A DNA stretch of 64,000 nucleotides from Deltaproteobacteria bacterium (GTDB lineage: Bacteria; Desulfobacterota; Binatia; DP-6), in NCBI GenBank assembly GCA_005888095.1, contig VBKF01000091.1, positions 62,001 through 126,000 on the forward strand. Direction: 5' to 3'. This document shows, piece by piece, positions 47,012 through 55,960 of this stretch. A program made the position numbers and the translations under genes. Numbering within the stretch: position 1 is the stretch's first letter; each line of letters starts with the position of its first letter. The notes under the pieces are model-generated. The model did not search any database, was not told where the DNA came from, and saw nothing but the letters and a program-made list of their open reading frames with translations.

Positions 47012-48589
47012 GTGTCCGCCGCACGAACCTTGCGCGACCTCCTCCGCACGGCCGCCCGCGAGGCGCCCGGGGCCGAGGCCTTCCGCTATCGGGACGAGCG
47101 GCTCACGTATCGCGACTGGGACCTGCTCGCCGACCGCCTGGCCGCCGCCCTCCGGGCCCACGGCGTCGAGCGGGGCAGCGTCGTCGCGCTGCTGCTGCCC
47201 TCGACACCGCTGTACCTCGTCGGCTACCTGGCCGCCGCCGGCCTCGGCGCGGTGACCACCGGCCTCAACGTCCGCTACCGGCGGAGCGAGATCCGGCACG
47301 TGCTCCGGCAGGCCGGCGCGCGGCTCCTGCTCGCCGTCGACCGCTGGCACGAGGTCGACTTCCGCCCGATCATCGAGTCGGTGCGCGACGAGCTGCCGGA
47401 GCTCGCCCGCGTGCTCTGGCTCGACGCCGACGAGCTGAGACAGAGCACGGCCGGGGTGGTGGCGGCGCTGGCGGGCGAGGCGGCCCCGCCGCCCACCGTC
47501 GCGGTCGACCCGGCCGACCCCGTCGCCATCGTCTTCACGAGCGGCACCACGGGCGCGCCGAAAGGCGCCTGGTACACGCATGCGAGCCTCCTCGCCGTCG
47601 CCGACATCGAGGCGCGCCGGCATCCGGGGGGCGTGCCGCACCAGCAGAGGCACCTCGCCCCGGGCCTCTCCTTCGCCCACGTCGGGACGATGACGCGGAT
47701 CGCGGTGCAGATCGCCAACCTGGGCGTCTCCTTGATCCACGACACCTTCGACCCCGCCGCGGTGCTCGCGGCGATCGAGCGCGAGCGCCTCACGCACCTG
47801 GGCGGCATCCCCACCCAGCTGGTCGCCCTCCTCGACCATCCCGACCGCCCGCGCCGCGACCTCTCGTCACTCCGCTCGGTCCTGGTCGGCGGCGCGCCCG
47901 CGCCGCCGCCCCTCGTCCGGCGGCTCCGCGACGAGCTCGGCGCCGAGGTGAGCGTGCGCTACTCCTCCACCGAGGTCGGCATCGCGACGGCCTCGGTTCC
48001 CGGCGATCCCCCGGACCTGGTCGCCACCACGGTGGGGTGCGCGACGCCGGGCGTGGAGCTGCGCATCGTCGACGACGCGAACCGGCCGCGGCCCGCCGGC
48101 ACGACGGGCGAGGTCGTCGTCCGCTCGCCGGCGACCATGCGGGGCTACTGGCGCGACCCCGAGGCCACCGCCGCCACCATCGACGCCGAGGGCTGGGTGC
48201 ACACGGGGGACCTCGGCCACCTCGACGCCGCCGGCCATCTCCACCTCACCGGACGGCGGAGCGAGATGTACATCCGGGGCGGCTTCAACGTGCATCCGGC
48301 CGAGGTGGAGGAGCGTCTCGCGCAACATCCGAAGGTGGCGCGCGCCGCCGTGGTCGGCGTGCCGCACCGGCTCCTCGGGGAGGTGGGGTGGGCCTTCGTC
48401 GTGCCGCGCGATCCGGCCGAGCCGCCGACGCTCGCCGAGCTGCGCGCCTTCGTCGGCGCCGAGCTCGCGAGCTTCAAGCGTCCCGACGGCCTCACGCTCC
48501 TCGACGACGTGCCCCTCACGCCGATGTTCAAGGTCGACAGGCGCGCGCTGCGCACGCTCATGGAGGAGGCGCCATCGCCGACGGCCTGA
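47012..48589 (+). CDS. AMP-forming acyl-CoA synthetase/acyl ligase, first gene of six-gene operon
   Basis: A 525-aa adenylate-forming enzyme. The P-loop is IVFTSGTTGAPKGAWYTH. The adenine/hinge blocks are VRYSSTEVGIATA and GWVHTGDLGHLDAAGHLHLTGRRSEMYIRGGFNVHPAEVEE. The catalytic Lys region is VPLTPMFKVDRRAL. It activates a fatty or aromatic acid; within this operon of sugar-modifying proteins it might supply an acyl group to a glycolipid, which is inference. The last 16 bases overlap the following gene, which lacks a standard start codon. GTG at 47012. Confidence 0.87.
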   Translation: MSAARTLRDLLRTAAREAPGAEAFRYRDERLTYRDWDLLADRLAAALRAHGVERGSVVALLLPSTPLYLVGYLAAAGLGAVTTGLNVRYRRSEIRHVLRQAGARLLLAVDRWHEVDFRPIIESVRDELPELARVLWLDADELRQSTAGVVAALAGEAAPPPTVAVDPADPVAIVFTSGTTGAPKGAWYTHASLLAVADIEARRHPGGVPHQQRHLAPGLSFAHVGTMTRIAVQIANLGVSLIHDTFDPAAVLAAIERERLTHLGGIPTQLVALLDHPDRPRRDLSSLRSVLVGGAPAPPPLVRRLRDELGAEVSVRYSSTEVGIATASVPGDPPDLVATTVGCATPGVELRIVDDANRPRPAGTTGEVVVRSPATMRGYWRDPEATAATIDAEGWVHTGDLGHLDAAGHLHLTGRRSEMYIRGGFNVHPAEVEERLAQHPKVARAAVVGVPHRLLGEVGWAFVVPRDPAEPPTLAELRAFVGAELASFKRPDGLTLLDDVPLTPMFKVDRRALRTLMEEAPSPTA

Positions 48590-49299
48590 CCCTCTCCCTG
48601 GTGATCCCCTTCTACAACCAGCGGGCGCGCGCTCGGCAGACCGCCAGCGAGGCGGCTCGCTTTCTGCGCGAGCGGTTCGCGGAGCAGGCGGAGCTGATCG
48701 TCGTCGACGACGGGAGCAGCCCGGGCCAGGCGGTCGAGGCCGGGGACGTCCCACCGGGGGTCACGCTCATCCGTCAGCCCCAGAACCTCGGCAAGGGCGG
48801 CGCGGTCAGGAGCGGCGTGGCGCGCGCGCGCGGCGAGTTCATCGTCTTCACCGACTCCGACCTGCCCTTCTCCCTCGACCCGCTGCCGACGACCCTCGCC
48901 TGGCTCCGGGACGGCGCGGACATCGTCGTCGGCGACCGCCTCCACCCCGATTCGGTGTGCGCCACGCAGGTGACGCCGCTCCGCCAGCTCTCGAGCGTCG
49001 TCTACACGTGGATGGTGAAGCACCTGCTCGGCCTCGACTTCCCCGACACGCAGTGCGGCTACAAGGGCTACCGGGCGGCGGTGGCGAAGGACCTCTTCGG
49101 GCGCCTCGACGTCACGAGCTTCGCCTTCGAGGCCGAGGTCCTGCTGCGCGCGCAGACGGCGGGCTGTCAGATCCGCCGCCAGCCGCTCCGGCTCGTCCAC
49201 AACGAGGAGACGTCGGTCCGACTCTCCCGGCACGCGCCGCGGATGTTCCTCGACACGCTGCGCATCGCCTGGCGCGCGCGCCGCGGACGCTATGGCTGA
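48574..49299 (+). CDS. Glycosyltransferase family 2, probable ATC start
   Basis: A 241-aa GT-A enzyme. The first strand is LTLSLVIPFYNQRARARQ, the nucleotide motif LIVVDDGSSPGQ, and RQPQNLGKGGAVRSGVARARGEFIVFTDSDLPFSL holds the acidic catalytic region. The C-terminal TQCGYKGYRAAVAKDLFGRL is as in DPM1/GtrB-like enzymes. In frame upstream of the conserved strand there is no ATG, GTG or TTG. ATC at 48574 follows GGAGGAGG by four bases inside the ligase 3' end. A GTG at 48601 would cut into the first strand. The end overlaps the next gene by 8 bp. Confidence 0.8.
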   Translation: MADGLTLSLVIPFYNQRARARQTASEAARFLRERFAEQAELIVVDDGSSPGQAVEAGDVPPGVTLIRQPQNLGKGGAVRSGVARARGEFIVFTDSDLPFSLDPLPTTLAWLRDGADIVVGDRLHPDSVCATQVTPLRQLSSVVYTWMVKHLLGLDFPDTQCGYKGYRAAVAKDLFGRLDVTSFAFEAEVLLRAQTAGCQIRRQPLRLVHNEETSVRLSRHAPRMFLDTLRIAWRARRGRYG

Positions 49300-51877
49300 G
49301 GGTCGCTGGATGGCCCGCCTGCGGGCCGGAGCGACGGTGTTCGCCGTAGGCTTCACGTGGGCCTTTCTGCTCTCCTATTTCAAGCCCTCGCTGCTCCTGC
49401 TCGACACCACGATCGCCGGCGGCGACACGCCCTCGTTCCTCCGCCCGATCCACCACCTGCGCGACACCCTCCTGCCGGCGGGCAACCCGCAGGGCTGGGA
49501 CCTCGGCAACTTCTGCGGCTACGCGCCCTACCAGTTCTACTTCCTGCCGCCGTCGCTCACCATCGTGGCGCTCTCGTACGTCATCCCGTTGAACGTCGCC
49601 TTCAAGCTGGTCACCGTGGTCGGGAGTTTCCTCCTGCCGCTCACCACCACCCTCGCGCTGCGCGCGCTCGGCTACGCCTTCCCCGTACCGGCGCTCGGGG
49701 CGGTGGCGAGCCTCCTCTTCCTCTTCAACGAGGGAAACTCGATGTGGGGCGGCAACATCCCGAGCACGCTCGCCGGCGAGTTCGCCCACAGCCTCGGCTT
49801 CGCCTTCGCCGTCCTCTTCCTCGGCCTCCTCTATCGCGGCATCGAGGAGAACCGCCGCTGGCGCTCATGTTCGATCGTCCTGGCGGTCGCCGGCCTCTGC
49901 CACCCGGTGGCCTTCCTGAACGCCGCCACGCCGGGCCTCTTCTTCCTGTTCGACCGCCGGCACTTCGCGCGCAACGTCCGCTACCTGGCGCTCGTCTACG
50001 CGGGCGCCGTGCTGCTCATGGGGTTCTGGCTCGTGCCGCTCGTCGCCAAGCTCGGCTACGCGACGTCGATCAACTGGAAGTGGCACTTCGCCTCGTGGAA
50101 GGACCTGATGCCGCGCATCTTCTACCCGGTGGCCGCACTCGCGGGCCTCGACATCCTCTGGATGGCGGTCTACCGGCGGCCCACCGACCGACCCGGGCGC
50201 TACCTCCTCTTCGGCGCCGTGGCAGCCACGCTGAGCTTCTTCAACGGGACCGCGGTCGGCCTGCCCGAGATCCGCTTCGTCCCCTGCGTCTACTTCCTGG
50301 GCCTGCTCCTCGCCGTCGACCTCGTCGCGCGGCTCCTCGCGCTCACGCCGGCGGCGCCCCTCGGCGCCCTCGCGTTCGCCGCGGCCATCGTCGCCTGGGT
50401 GATGACCTCGATCAGCTTCGTCCCCACCTGGATCAACTGGAACTACGAGGGTCTGGAGCGGAAGCCGTCGTACGGGCTGCTCACCGGGATCCTCGGCGCC
50501 GTGCACGGCACGATCACCGACCCGCGCGTCGCCTACGAGAACTCGCCGCTGCACGACCGCTTCGGCAGCATGCGCGTGTTCGAGGACCTGCCGCTGCTCG
50601 CCGGCCGGCCCACGCTGGAGGGCGTGCTCCTGCAGACCGCGGTCACGTCGCCGCCGATCTACTGGCTCCAGTCGCAGATCTCGAAGCAGGGAAGCGGCGT
50701 GATTCCCGGCTACAGCTACCCGTCGATGGACCTGGCCCGCGCCACGCCGCGGCTCGCCCTCTTCAACGCGAGCGACATGATCACGGTCACTCCGGAGGTG
50801 ACCGGCCAGCTCGAGCAGGATCCGCGCTGGCAGCGCACCTTCCACCAGGCCCCGTACTCGGTCTTCCACCTGAAGAACGCGGACGGCCACTACGTGCGGG
50901 TGCCGCGCTTCCGGCCCGTGCTCCTCGAGACGGCGCGCTGGAAGCGGGATTTCGTCCGCTGGTTCGCCACCGACTCGATGCTCGACGTGCCGATCGTCGC
51001 CGCGGCGAGCGTGCCCGCCGACGAGCGCGATCGCTTCCCGCTCGCGAGCCGCTCCGCGGTCGACCTGCCGCGCGAGCGGCTGCCCGAGGGCTGCCGCATC
51101 GAGGAGCACCTCGACCACATGGCGATCGACTTCACCACCACCTGCCCCGGGCTGCCGCACGTGGTCGCCGTCTCCTACTACCCGAACTGGCACGTCGAGG
51201 GCGCGCGCCGCACGTATCTCGTGAGCCCGGCCTTCATGCTCGTCTTCCCCGACGGGCCGCACGTGCGCCTCGTCTTCCGGCGCGTCGCGTCCGACTGGCT
51301 CGGCATCGCGGCCACCCTCGCCGGTCTCGGGCTCTGCCTGACGGCGCTCCGGCGGCCGGCGGCAGCGGTCGAGCCCTCGCCGGCGGTGGCCGAGGCGCTC
51401 GGCGCCGCGCGGCCGTGGGCCCTCGGCCTCGGCATCGTGTTCGTGGTGCTCGCGACCACCTGGAACGTCACCCGGGACTACGGCGCCGGCTTCTTCTACC
51501 AGCGCGGCTGGAAGGCCTTCGCCGCGCAGGACTACCCGAACGCGCTCTGGAACTTCTCGCGCGCGATCGAGCTCGGGGGCGAATCCTCGACCGCCGCCGA
51601 TGCCACCTTCTTCCACGCCGCGAGCCTGCTCCGCTCGGGCGACCCCGCGGGGGCGCTCGCCGGCTACCGCGCCGTCGTCGAGCGCTTCCCCGACAGCGTC
51701 TGGGTGGCCGAGAGCCACTACCACGTGGGCCTCTGCCTGAAGCAGCTCGGGCGGCGGCGAGAGGCCAAGGCCCGCTTCCGCTACGTCATGGTGACGTACC
51801 CCGGAAACCGCTGGGCCGGCTTCGCCGCCGAGCAGTTCCGCGAGCTGCGCGCGCAGCGTCGGAGCGCGCGTGGCTAG
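49292..51877 (+). CDS. Large multi-pass membrane protein with C-terminal TPR-like repeats (YfhO/PTPS-related type)
   Basis: An 861-aa protein. Roughly ten transmembrane segments span residues ~10-380, beginning VFAVGFTWAFLLSYFKPSLLLLD with an acidic loop TIAGGDTPSFLRPI like GT-C enzymes. A large extracytoplasmic region (~380-660) follows, with one further pair of helices at ~665-735. The C-terminus (~745-855) has TPR-like helices (FAAQDYPNALWNFSRAIELGG; AGALAGYRAVVERFPDSVWVAESHYHVGLCLKQLG). It probably acts in glycan or glycolipid export or transfer. Coupled to GT2 upstream and the epimerase downstream by 8-bp overlaps. Confidence 0.75.
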   Translation: MAEGRWMARLRAGATVFAVGFTWAFLLSYFKPSLLLLDTTIAGGDTPSFLRPIHHLRDTLLPAGNPQGWDLGNFCGYAPYQFYFLPPSLTIVALSYVIPLNVAFKLVTVVGSFLLPLTTTLALRALGYAFPVPALGAVASLLFLFNEGNSMWGGNIPSTLAGEFAHSLGFAFAVLFLGLLYRGIEENRRWRSCSIVLAVAGLCHPVAFLNAATPGLFFLFDRRHFARNVRYLALVYAGAVLLMGFWLVPLVAKLGYATSINWKWHFASWKDLMPRIFYPVAALAGLDILWMAVYRRPTDRPGRYLLFGAVAATLSFFNGTAVGLPEIRFVPCVYFLGLLLAVDLVARLLALTPAAPLGALAFAAAIVAWVMTSISFVPTWINWNYEGLERKPSYGLLTGILGAVHGTITDPRVAYENSPLHDRFGSMRVFEDLPLLAGRPTLEGVLLQTAVTSPPIYWLQSQISKQGSGVIPGYSYPSMDLARATPRLALFNASDMITVTPEVTGQLEQDPRWQRTFHQAPYSVFHLKNADGHYVRVPRFRPVLLETARWKRDFVRWFATDSMLDVPIVAAASVPADERDRFPLASRSAVDLPRERLPEGCRIEEHLDHMAIDFTTTCPGLPHVVAVSYYPNWHVEGARRTYLVSPAFMLVFPDGPHVRLVFRRVASDWLGIAATLAGLGLCLTALRRPAAAVEPSPAVAEALGAARPWALGLGIVFVVLATTWNVTRDYGAGFFYQRGWKAFAAQDYPNALWNFSRAIELGGESSTAADATFFHAASLLRSGDPAGALAGYRAVVERFPDSVWVAESHYHVGLCLKQLGRRREAKARFRYVMVTYPGNRWAGFAAEQFRELRAQRRSARG

Positions 51878-52772
51878 GGTCCTCGTCACCGGCGCGAGCG
51901 GCTTCATCGGCACGGCGCTCGCGCCGCGGCTCGCCGCCGCGGGACACGTGCCGCGGCTCCTCTTCCGCCGCCCGCCGAACCCCGTGCCCGCGACGCCGGG
52001 CGAGATCGTCCAGGGCGACCTCGCCGAGCCGGCCACGCTCGGCGCCGCCGTGGCCGGCGCCGAGGCCGTCGTCCACCTCGGCGCCGCCACCTCGGGCGGG
52101 CGCCTCGATCCGGCCGTCGCCTACCGAGTCAACGTCGGTGGCGCCACCGCCCTCATCGAGGCGGCCAGAGCTGCCGGATGCACGCGCATCGTCGTGATGA
52201 GCACCCAGCACGTCCACCTGCCGCGCCCCGGCCACTACGGGCTGACCAAGCGGATGGCCGACCGCCTCTTCCTCGCCTCCGGGCTCGAGGCGACGATCCT
52301 GCGCCCGAGCCTCGTCTACGGGCCCGGCGCGCGCGGCGTCTTCGTCAAGCTCGCCGGCCTCGTCAGGCGCCTGCCCGTGATCCCGGTGATCGGCCCCGGC
52401 ACCTGGCATCTGCGCCCCGTCTTCCTCGACGACCTGATCGACCTCGTCGTCGCGACGCTCGCGCGCCCGGAGCTCGCGGGGCGGACCTACGACGTCGGCG
52501 GCCCCGACCTGGTGACCTACAACGAGTTCCTCGCCGCCATCTGTGGCGCGCTCGGGCGGCGCTGCCGGCGCGTGCGGCTGCCGATCCGCGTGAGCTTCGT
52601 GCTGGCGAGCGTGCTCGAGCGCGTGCTCCGCAATCCGCCGCTCACGGTCGACAACGTCCACGGCGCGACGCTCGAGGCCCCGTGCGACCTCCGCGCGCTC
52701 CTGCGCGACTACCGGCCGCACCTGACGCCGCTCGCCGAGGGGCTCCGCCGCACGTTCGCGGAGGCCGCGTGA
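51870..52772 (+). CDS. NAD-dependent epimerase/dehydratase (extended SDR)
   Basis: A 300-aa extended SDR enzyme. The cofactor loop is VLVTGASGFIGTALAPRLAAAG. Next come GDLAEPATLGAAVAGAEAVVHLGAAT and RIVVMSTQHV, and the catalytic Tyr-x3-Lys is in HYGLTKRMADRLFL. The segment ATILRPSLVYGPGARGVF completes the pattern. It likely epimerises or dehydrates a sugar nucleotide. Start GTG 51870, overlapping the previous gene by 8 bp; stop overlaps the next GTG. Confidence 0.87.
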   Translation: MARVLVTGASGFIGTALAPRLAAAGHVPRLLFRRPPNPVPATPGEIVQGDLAEPATLGAAVAGAEAVVHLGAATSGGRLDPAVAYRVNVGGATALIEAARAAGCTRIVVMSTQHVHLPRPGHYGLTKRMADRLFLASGLEATILRPSLVYGPGARGVFVKLAGLVRRLPVIPVIGPGTWHLRPVFLDDLIDLVVATLARPELAGRTYDVGGPDLVTYNEFLAAICGALGRRCRRVRLPIRVSFVLASVLERVLRNPPLTVDNVHGATLEAPCDLRALLRDYRPHLTPLAEGLRRTFAEAA

Positions 52773-53815
52773 GCGGGAGGCCGCCCCTCCGCGCCGCGGT
52801 CGTCGGCGCCGGTCGCATGGGCATGGTGCACGGGCACCTGCTGCAGGTCCACCCCGAGACCGAGCTGGTCGGCCTCGTCGACCGCGACCTGAGCCTGGCG
52901 GACCACCTGGCGAGCCAGGGGCTCCGCGCGCCGCTCTACCCGAGCATCGAGGCGCTGTACGGCGCCACGAACCCCGAGGCCGTCTTCATCTGCACCCCCA
53001 CCCACACCCATCTCGCCGTCGTGAGGGAGTGCCTCGCGCGGCCCGTGCATCTCTTCGTCGAGAAGCCGCTCGCGACGTCCCGCGCCGACGCGGAAGCGAT
53101 CCTGCGGCTCGCGAGCGACGCGCGGGTCATGCACGCCGCCGGCTACGTCTACGCGCACCTGCCCGTCGTCCAGGCGGCGCACCAGCTCGTGGCCAAGGGC
53201 GTGCTGGGCGAGGTGCTGCGCTTCACGGCTCACGCCTACGTGAGCGAGGTGTTCGGCCCGAAGCAGGGCTGGTTCTTCCAGAAGGAGCAGGCCGGCGGCG
53301 GCGTGGTGGCCAACATGGCCTCGCACCTCCTCTTCATCCTCGGCTGGCTCTTCGGCCCGATCCGCGGCGTCACGGCGAGCACCCGCTCGCACTTCAGCCG
53401 CGTCGACGACTCCGCGCAGGTCCTGTTCACCTTCGCGACCGGCGTGCGCGGTCTGCTCGACACCTCGTGGAGCGTCCCCGGGACGCAGATGCTCGACTAC
53501 GGCCTCACCATCGACGGCCGCAACGGCACCCTCGTGCTCGGCCGCGAGCGCATCCTGCTCCACCTGCTCGTGCCCGCGGCCGGCCACGACGCCGGGTGGA
53601 GCGAGATCCACGCGAGCGACCTGCCCGCGGACACGGCGTTCGACGTGAGCCCGCACATCGGCGGCGAGGCCTTCTACCGCCAGCTCCAGACCTTCGTCGA
53701 CGCGTGCCGGAGCGGCGTGCTGCCCTTCTGCTCGCTCGCCGAGGCCTGCAACACGCAGCGCATGATCGAGGCGATCTATGCCTCGGCGGCCGCCGGCACC
53801 CCGGTCGAGGCGTGA
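52769..53815 (+). CDS. Gfo/Idh/MocA-family oxidoreductase
   Basis: A 348-aa NAD(P)-dependent sugar oxidoreductase. The Rossmann loop is AAVVGAGRMGMVHGHLL. The hallmark EKP is in LFVEKPLATSRADAEAIL, followed by HAAGYVYAHLPVVQAAHQLV. The C-terminal beta-sheet domain has GGVVANMASHLLFILGWLFGPI, with His at the catalytic position. It probably oxidises or reduces a sugar at C3. Coupled on both sides by GTGA overlaps. Confidence 0.88.
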   Translation: MSGRPPLRAAVVGAGRMGMVHGHLLQVHPETELVGLVDRDLSLADHLASQGLRAPLYPSIEALYGATNPEAVFICTPTHTHLAVVRECLARPVHLFVEKPLATSRADAEAILRLASDARVMHAAGYVYAHLPVVQAAHQLVAKGVLGEVLRFTAHAYVSEVFGPKQGWFFQKEQAGGGVVANMASHLLFILGWLFGPIRGVTASTRSHFSRVDDSAQVLFTFATGVRGLLDTSWSVPGTQMLDYGLTIDGRNGTLVLGRERILLHLLVPAAGHDAGWSEIHASDLPADTAFDVSPHIGGEAFYRQLQTFVDACRSGVLPFCSLAEACNTQRMIEAIYASAAAGTPVEA

Positions 53816-54663
53816 CGGCGGGCGGCGCGCAGCTCGTGCTGGAGCTCCGGCCCGCGGCGAGCCGGCACTACGCCTCGTGGACCGAGCGCCTCGGCACCGT
53901 CGCTCGGTTCTCTCGTCCCGACGAGGTCCACGCGCTCTGCGAGGAGGCCTACGCGCTCGGCGCGCGCGCCGTGCTGGCGGTCGTCGATGCGCCGATCCGC
54001 GAGGCGCTCCTCGAGTTCCAGCGCTGGCGCGACGTGCCGGTCTGGGCCGTCGTGCCCAACATGTTCGCCTTCATCCGCGACCTGACCGACCTCGGCATGG
54101 TGGGCGCCGCGCGGGCGCGCTTCACGCGTCTCGGGCCCGCGGCCATGGTCCGCACCGGCCTCGGCGCGGTCAGCCGCCTCGGCGCCATCCGGCGGCGCGA
54201 CTTCGCGACCGGCACGACGCTGGTCGCGGAGATGGAGCTCGCCGCGCTCCGCGGTCTCCGCGTCACCCGGCTCTTCCTCCATCCCCAGGTGACCGAGGTG
54301 GCGCTCGCAGGCGGGGTGTCGGCCGCGTTCACGGCGCTCGCCGACCGCGCCGAGTGCCTCGGCATCGAGGCCGGGATCGTCACGCACAACCCGCTCCGGG
54401 CCGCCGCCGTCCTCGGCCGCGAGCTCGGCCGCTTCGCTGCCGTCGTCGCGCCCTGCAACCCGAAGGGTTACAAGATGTTCCCCGACCGCGAGGCCTGCGA
54501 GCAGCTCTACCGCCGCGAGCCGGGCCGCTTCATCGCGGCCGAGGTGAGCGCGGGCGACGCCGTCGCCCCGGGACCGGCGCTGGCGCACGTCCGCGCGCTC
54601 GGTCTCGCGGGCGCCGTCCTCGACCCGCGGTTCGTCGAGCGCGCGTTCCGTGCCGGCACGTAG
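53812..54663 (+). CDS. Uncharacterised protein, possible TIM-barrel fold, last gene of the operon
   Basis: A 283-aa protein I do not recognise. Alternating short strands and helices (LVLELRPAASRHY; ARAVLAVVDAPIREALLEFQRW; VWAVVPNMFAFIRDLTDLGMVG; TLVAEMELAALRGLRVTRLFLHP; CLGIEAGIVTHNP; FAAVVAPCNPKGYKMFPDREACEQLY; FIAAEVSAGDAV; LGLAGAVLDPRFVERAF) suggest a beta/alpha barrel. The APCNPKGYKMFP block looks like a phosphate or active-site loop. There is no membrane segment. Its position after the Gfo/Idh gene with a GTGA overlap indicates that it acts in the same pathway. Confidence 0.7.
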   Translation: MTAGGAQLVLELRPAASRHYASWTERLGTVARFSRPDEVHALCEEAYALGARAVLAVVDAPIREALLEFQRWRDVPVWAVVPNMFAFIRDLTDLGMVGAARARFTRLGPAAMVRTGLGAVSRLGAIRRRDFATGTTLVAEMELAALRGLRVTRLFLHPQVTEVALAGGVSAAFTALADRAECLGIEAGIVTHNPLRAAAVLGRELGRFAAVVAPCNPKGYKMFPDREACEQLYRREPGRFIAAEVSAGDAVAPGPALAHVRALGLAGAVLDPRFVERAFRAGT

Positions 54664-54689
54664 CACCGCGCGCGGCGGGATGCCGGACG

Positions 54690-54706
54690 CGCCGGCAACG
54701 CCGGCG
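54690..54706. terminator. Bidirectional hairpin between convergent genes
   Basis: CGCCGGC (54690-54696), loop AAC, GCCGGCG (54700-54706): a perfect 7-bp stem in the 61-bp gap between the six-gene operon and the leftward gene at 54.7-55.6 kb. There is no T-tract on either side, so it is a candidate Rho-assisted terminator only. Confidence 0.35.
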
Positions 54707-54724
54707 GTTGACTCGCCGCGACGC

Positions 54725-55555
54725 TCAGCGCCGGTCGCTCGCGGCCCGGACCCGGGTGCGGCCGGTCACCCGCCAGAGGATCATGGTCACCCAGATCAGG
54801 GCGAGCACCACGGCGCCGATCCAGAGGAGCGTCCGCTGCCGTTCGAGGAAGGACTGCGCCGCGACGATCTCGACCACGCCCTGCGCGATGACCGCCTGGT
54901 GCGCGCTGTCCTCGTCGTATTCGACCGTCACGTAGACGGGATAGCGGCTGCCGGCGAGCGCCGTCCGGTTGACGAGCTTCGCGGACACCGTCTTCTCCTC
55001 CCACTCCGCGAGGGGGACCGGCGGGACGGCTTCCGGCACCTCGAGGCCCTCCGGGACGAGGACCGACACGGTGGCGGTGCGCGCGACCCCGGCGAGGTTC
55101 TTCAGGCGTACGCGCACCGCGCCCGTCGTCGCCAGGGAACCGGCCTTGACCTCGGGAACGGACATCTTTGGCAGTGGCGGCCGGCCGACCAGGACGGCAT
55201 TCACCTGCAGGGCCTGGAACGGGTACTGGTTGGCGTCGGTGTAGTCGACCGTCAGCCGAAACGGCCAGCGGCCGGGCTTGGCGTCGCCCACCGGAAGGCT
55301 GAGCGCCTCGTCGAACGACTCGTTCGGGCCGAGGGACGGCCTCGTCTGGCCGCGCGTTTCCCCGTCGCGGAAGTGGAGCGTCGGCGTGACGGACTGTGCC
55401 GCCTCGTCGCCCTGGTTGCCGACCTTGACCCGGAGCGTGAACGTGCCGCCGCTCACCTCCACCGTCGGGGAGAGCGTGATGCTGATGTTCGTCGCCGCGG
55501 CCGGCCCGGCGGCGAGGAGAATCAACACGGCGCACGGGGCGAATCGAGGACGCAT
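54725..55555 (-). CDS. Membrane-anchored extracellular protein with CARDB/NEW3-like domains
   Basis: A 276-aa protein. A signal peptide (PRFAPCAVLILLAAGPAAA) is followed by two Ig-like beta domains: ISITLSPTVEVSGGTFTLRVKVGNQGDEAAQSV and VKAGSLATTGAVRVRLKNLAGVARTATVSVLVPEGLEV. A C-terminal transmembrane helix (TLLWIGAVVLALIWVTMILW) and a basic tail (RVTGRTRVRAASDRR) make a type I topology. The domains resemble CARDB or alpha-galactosidase NEW3 repeats that space surface proteins. No catalytic motif was found. The ATG at 55555 precedes the signal peptide. Confidence 0.72.
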   Translation of the reverse strand: MRPRFAPCAVLILLAAGPAAATNISITLSPTVEVSGGTFTLRVKVGNQGDEAAQSVTPTLHFRDGETRGQTRPSLGPNESFDEALSLPVGDAKPGRWPFRLTVDYTDANQYPFQALQVNAVLVGRPPLPKMSVPEVKAGSLATTGAVRVRLKNLAGVARTATVSVLVPEGLEVPEAVPPVPLAEWEEKTVSAKLVNRTALAGSRYPVYVTVEYDEDSAHQAVIAQGVVEIVAAQSFLERQRTLLWIGAVVLALIWVTMILWRVTGRTRVRAASDRR

Positions 55556-55595
55556 CCGCGCTACTTCGCACAAACGTCCACGGCAGGAAAGCGGC

Positions 55596-55853
55596 TCAGG
55601 GCTCCCGACGCGGAGCGCCGGGCTCGTCCCGCGGCGTGAGCTTGGCCGCGAGGCCGCGGAGACTCCTCAGGTAGAGCCCGATCAGCCCGCTCACGACGAT
55701 GGCGACGACGCCGCGCACGGCGGCGGCCGCCTCGCCGCTCTGGCGGTATCCGTCGAGCTCCCACGCCGCATAGGCGAGCCCGCAGAGGAGCGCGGCGGCG
55801 ATCAGGATGCGGTGTGCGGCCGCCACCGGCCCGGGACCGCGACGGGACGTCAC
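55596..55853 (-). CDS. Small two-helix membrane protein
   Basis: An 85-aa protein with two hydrophobic segments (HRILIAAALLCGLAYAAWEL and GVVAIVVSGLIGLYLRSL) and a charged tail (RGLAAKLTPRDEPGAPRREP). GTG 55853 is chosen; GTG 55889 is also in frame. It is upstream of the CARDB-like gene on the same strand with a 40-bp gap. The function is unknown. Confidence 0.55.
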   Translation of the reverse strand: MTSRRGPGPVAAAHRILIAAALLCGLAYAAWELDGYRQSGEAAAAVRGVVAIVVSGLIGLYLRSLRGLAAKLTPRDEPGAPRREP

Positions 55854-55960
55854 ACGACGTGAATAGCAGAGGAGCTCGCGCGGCGTCACGCTGCAGCGGC
55901 GACAGGTTGGTCCGCTGCCATGTATTGACGCTCGCTCGTCCCGCCACTACGCTCCCCGCG

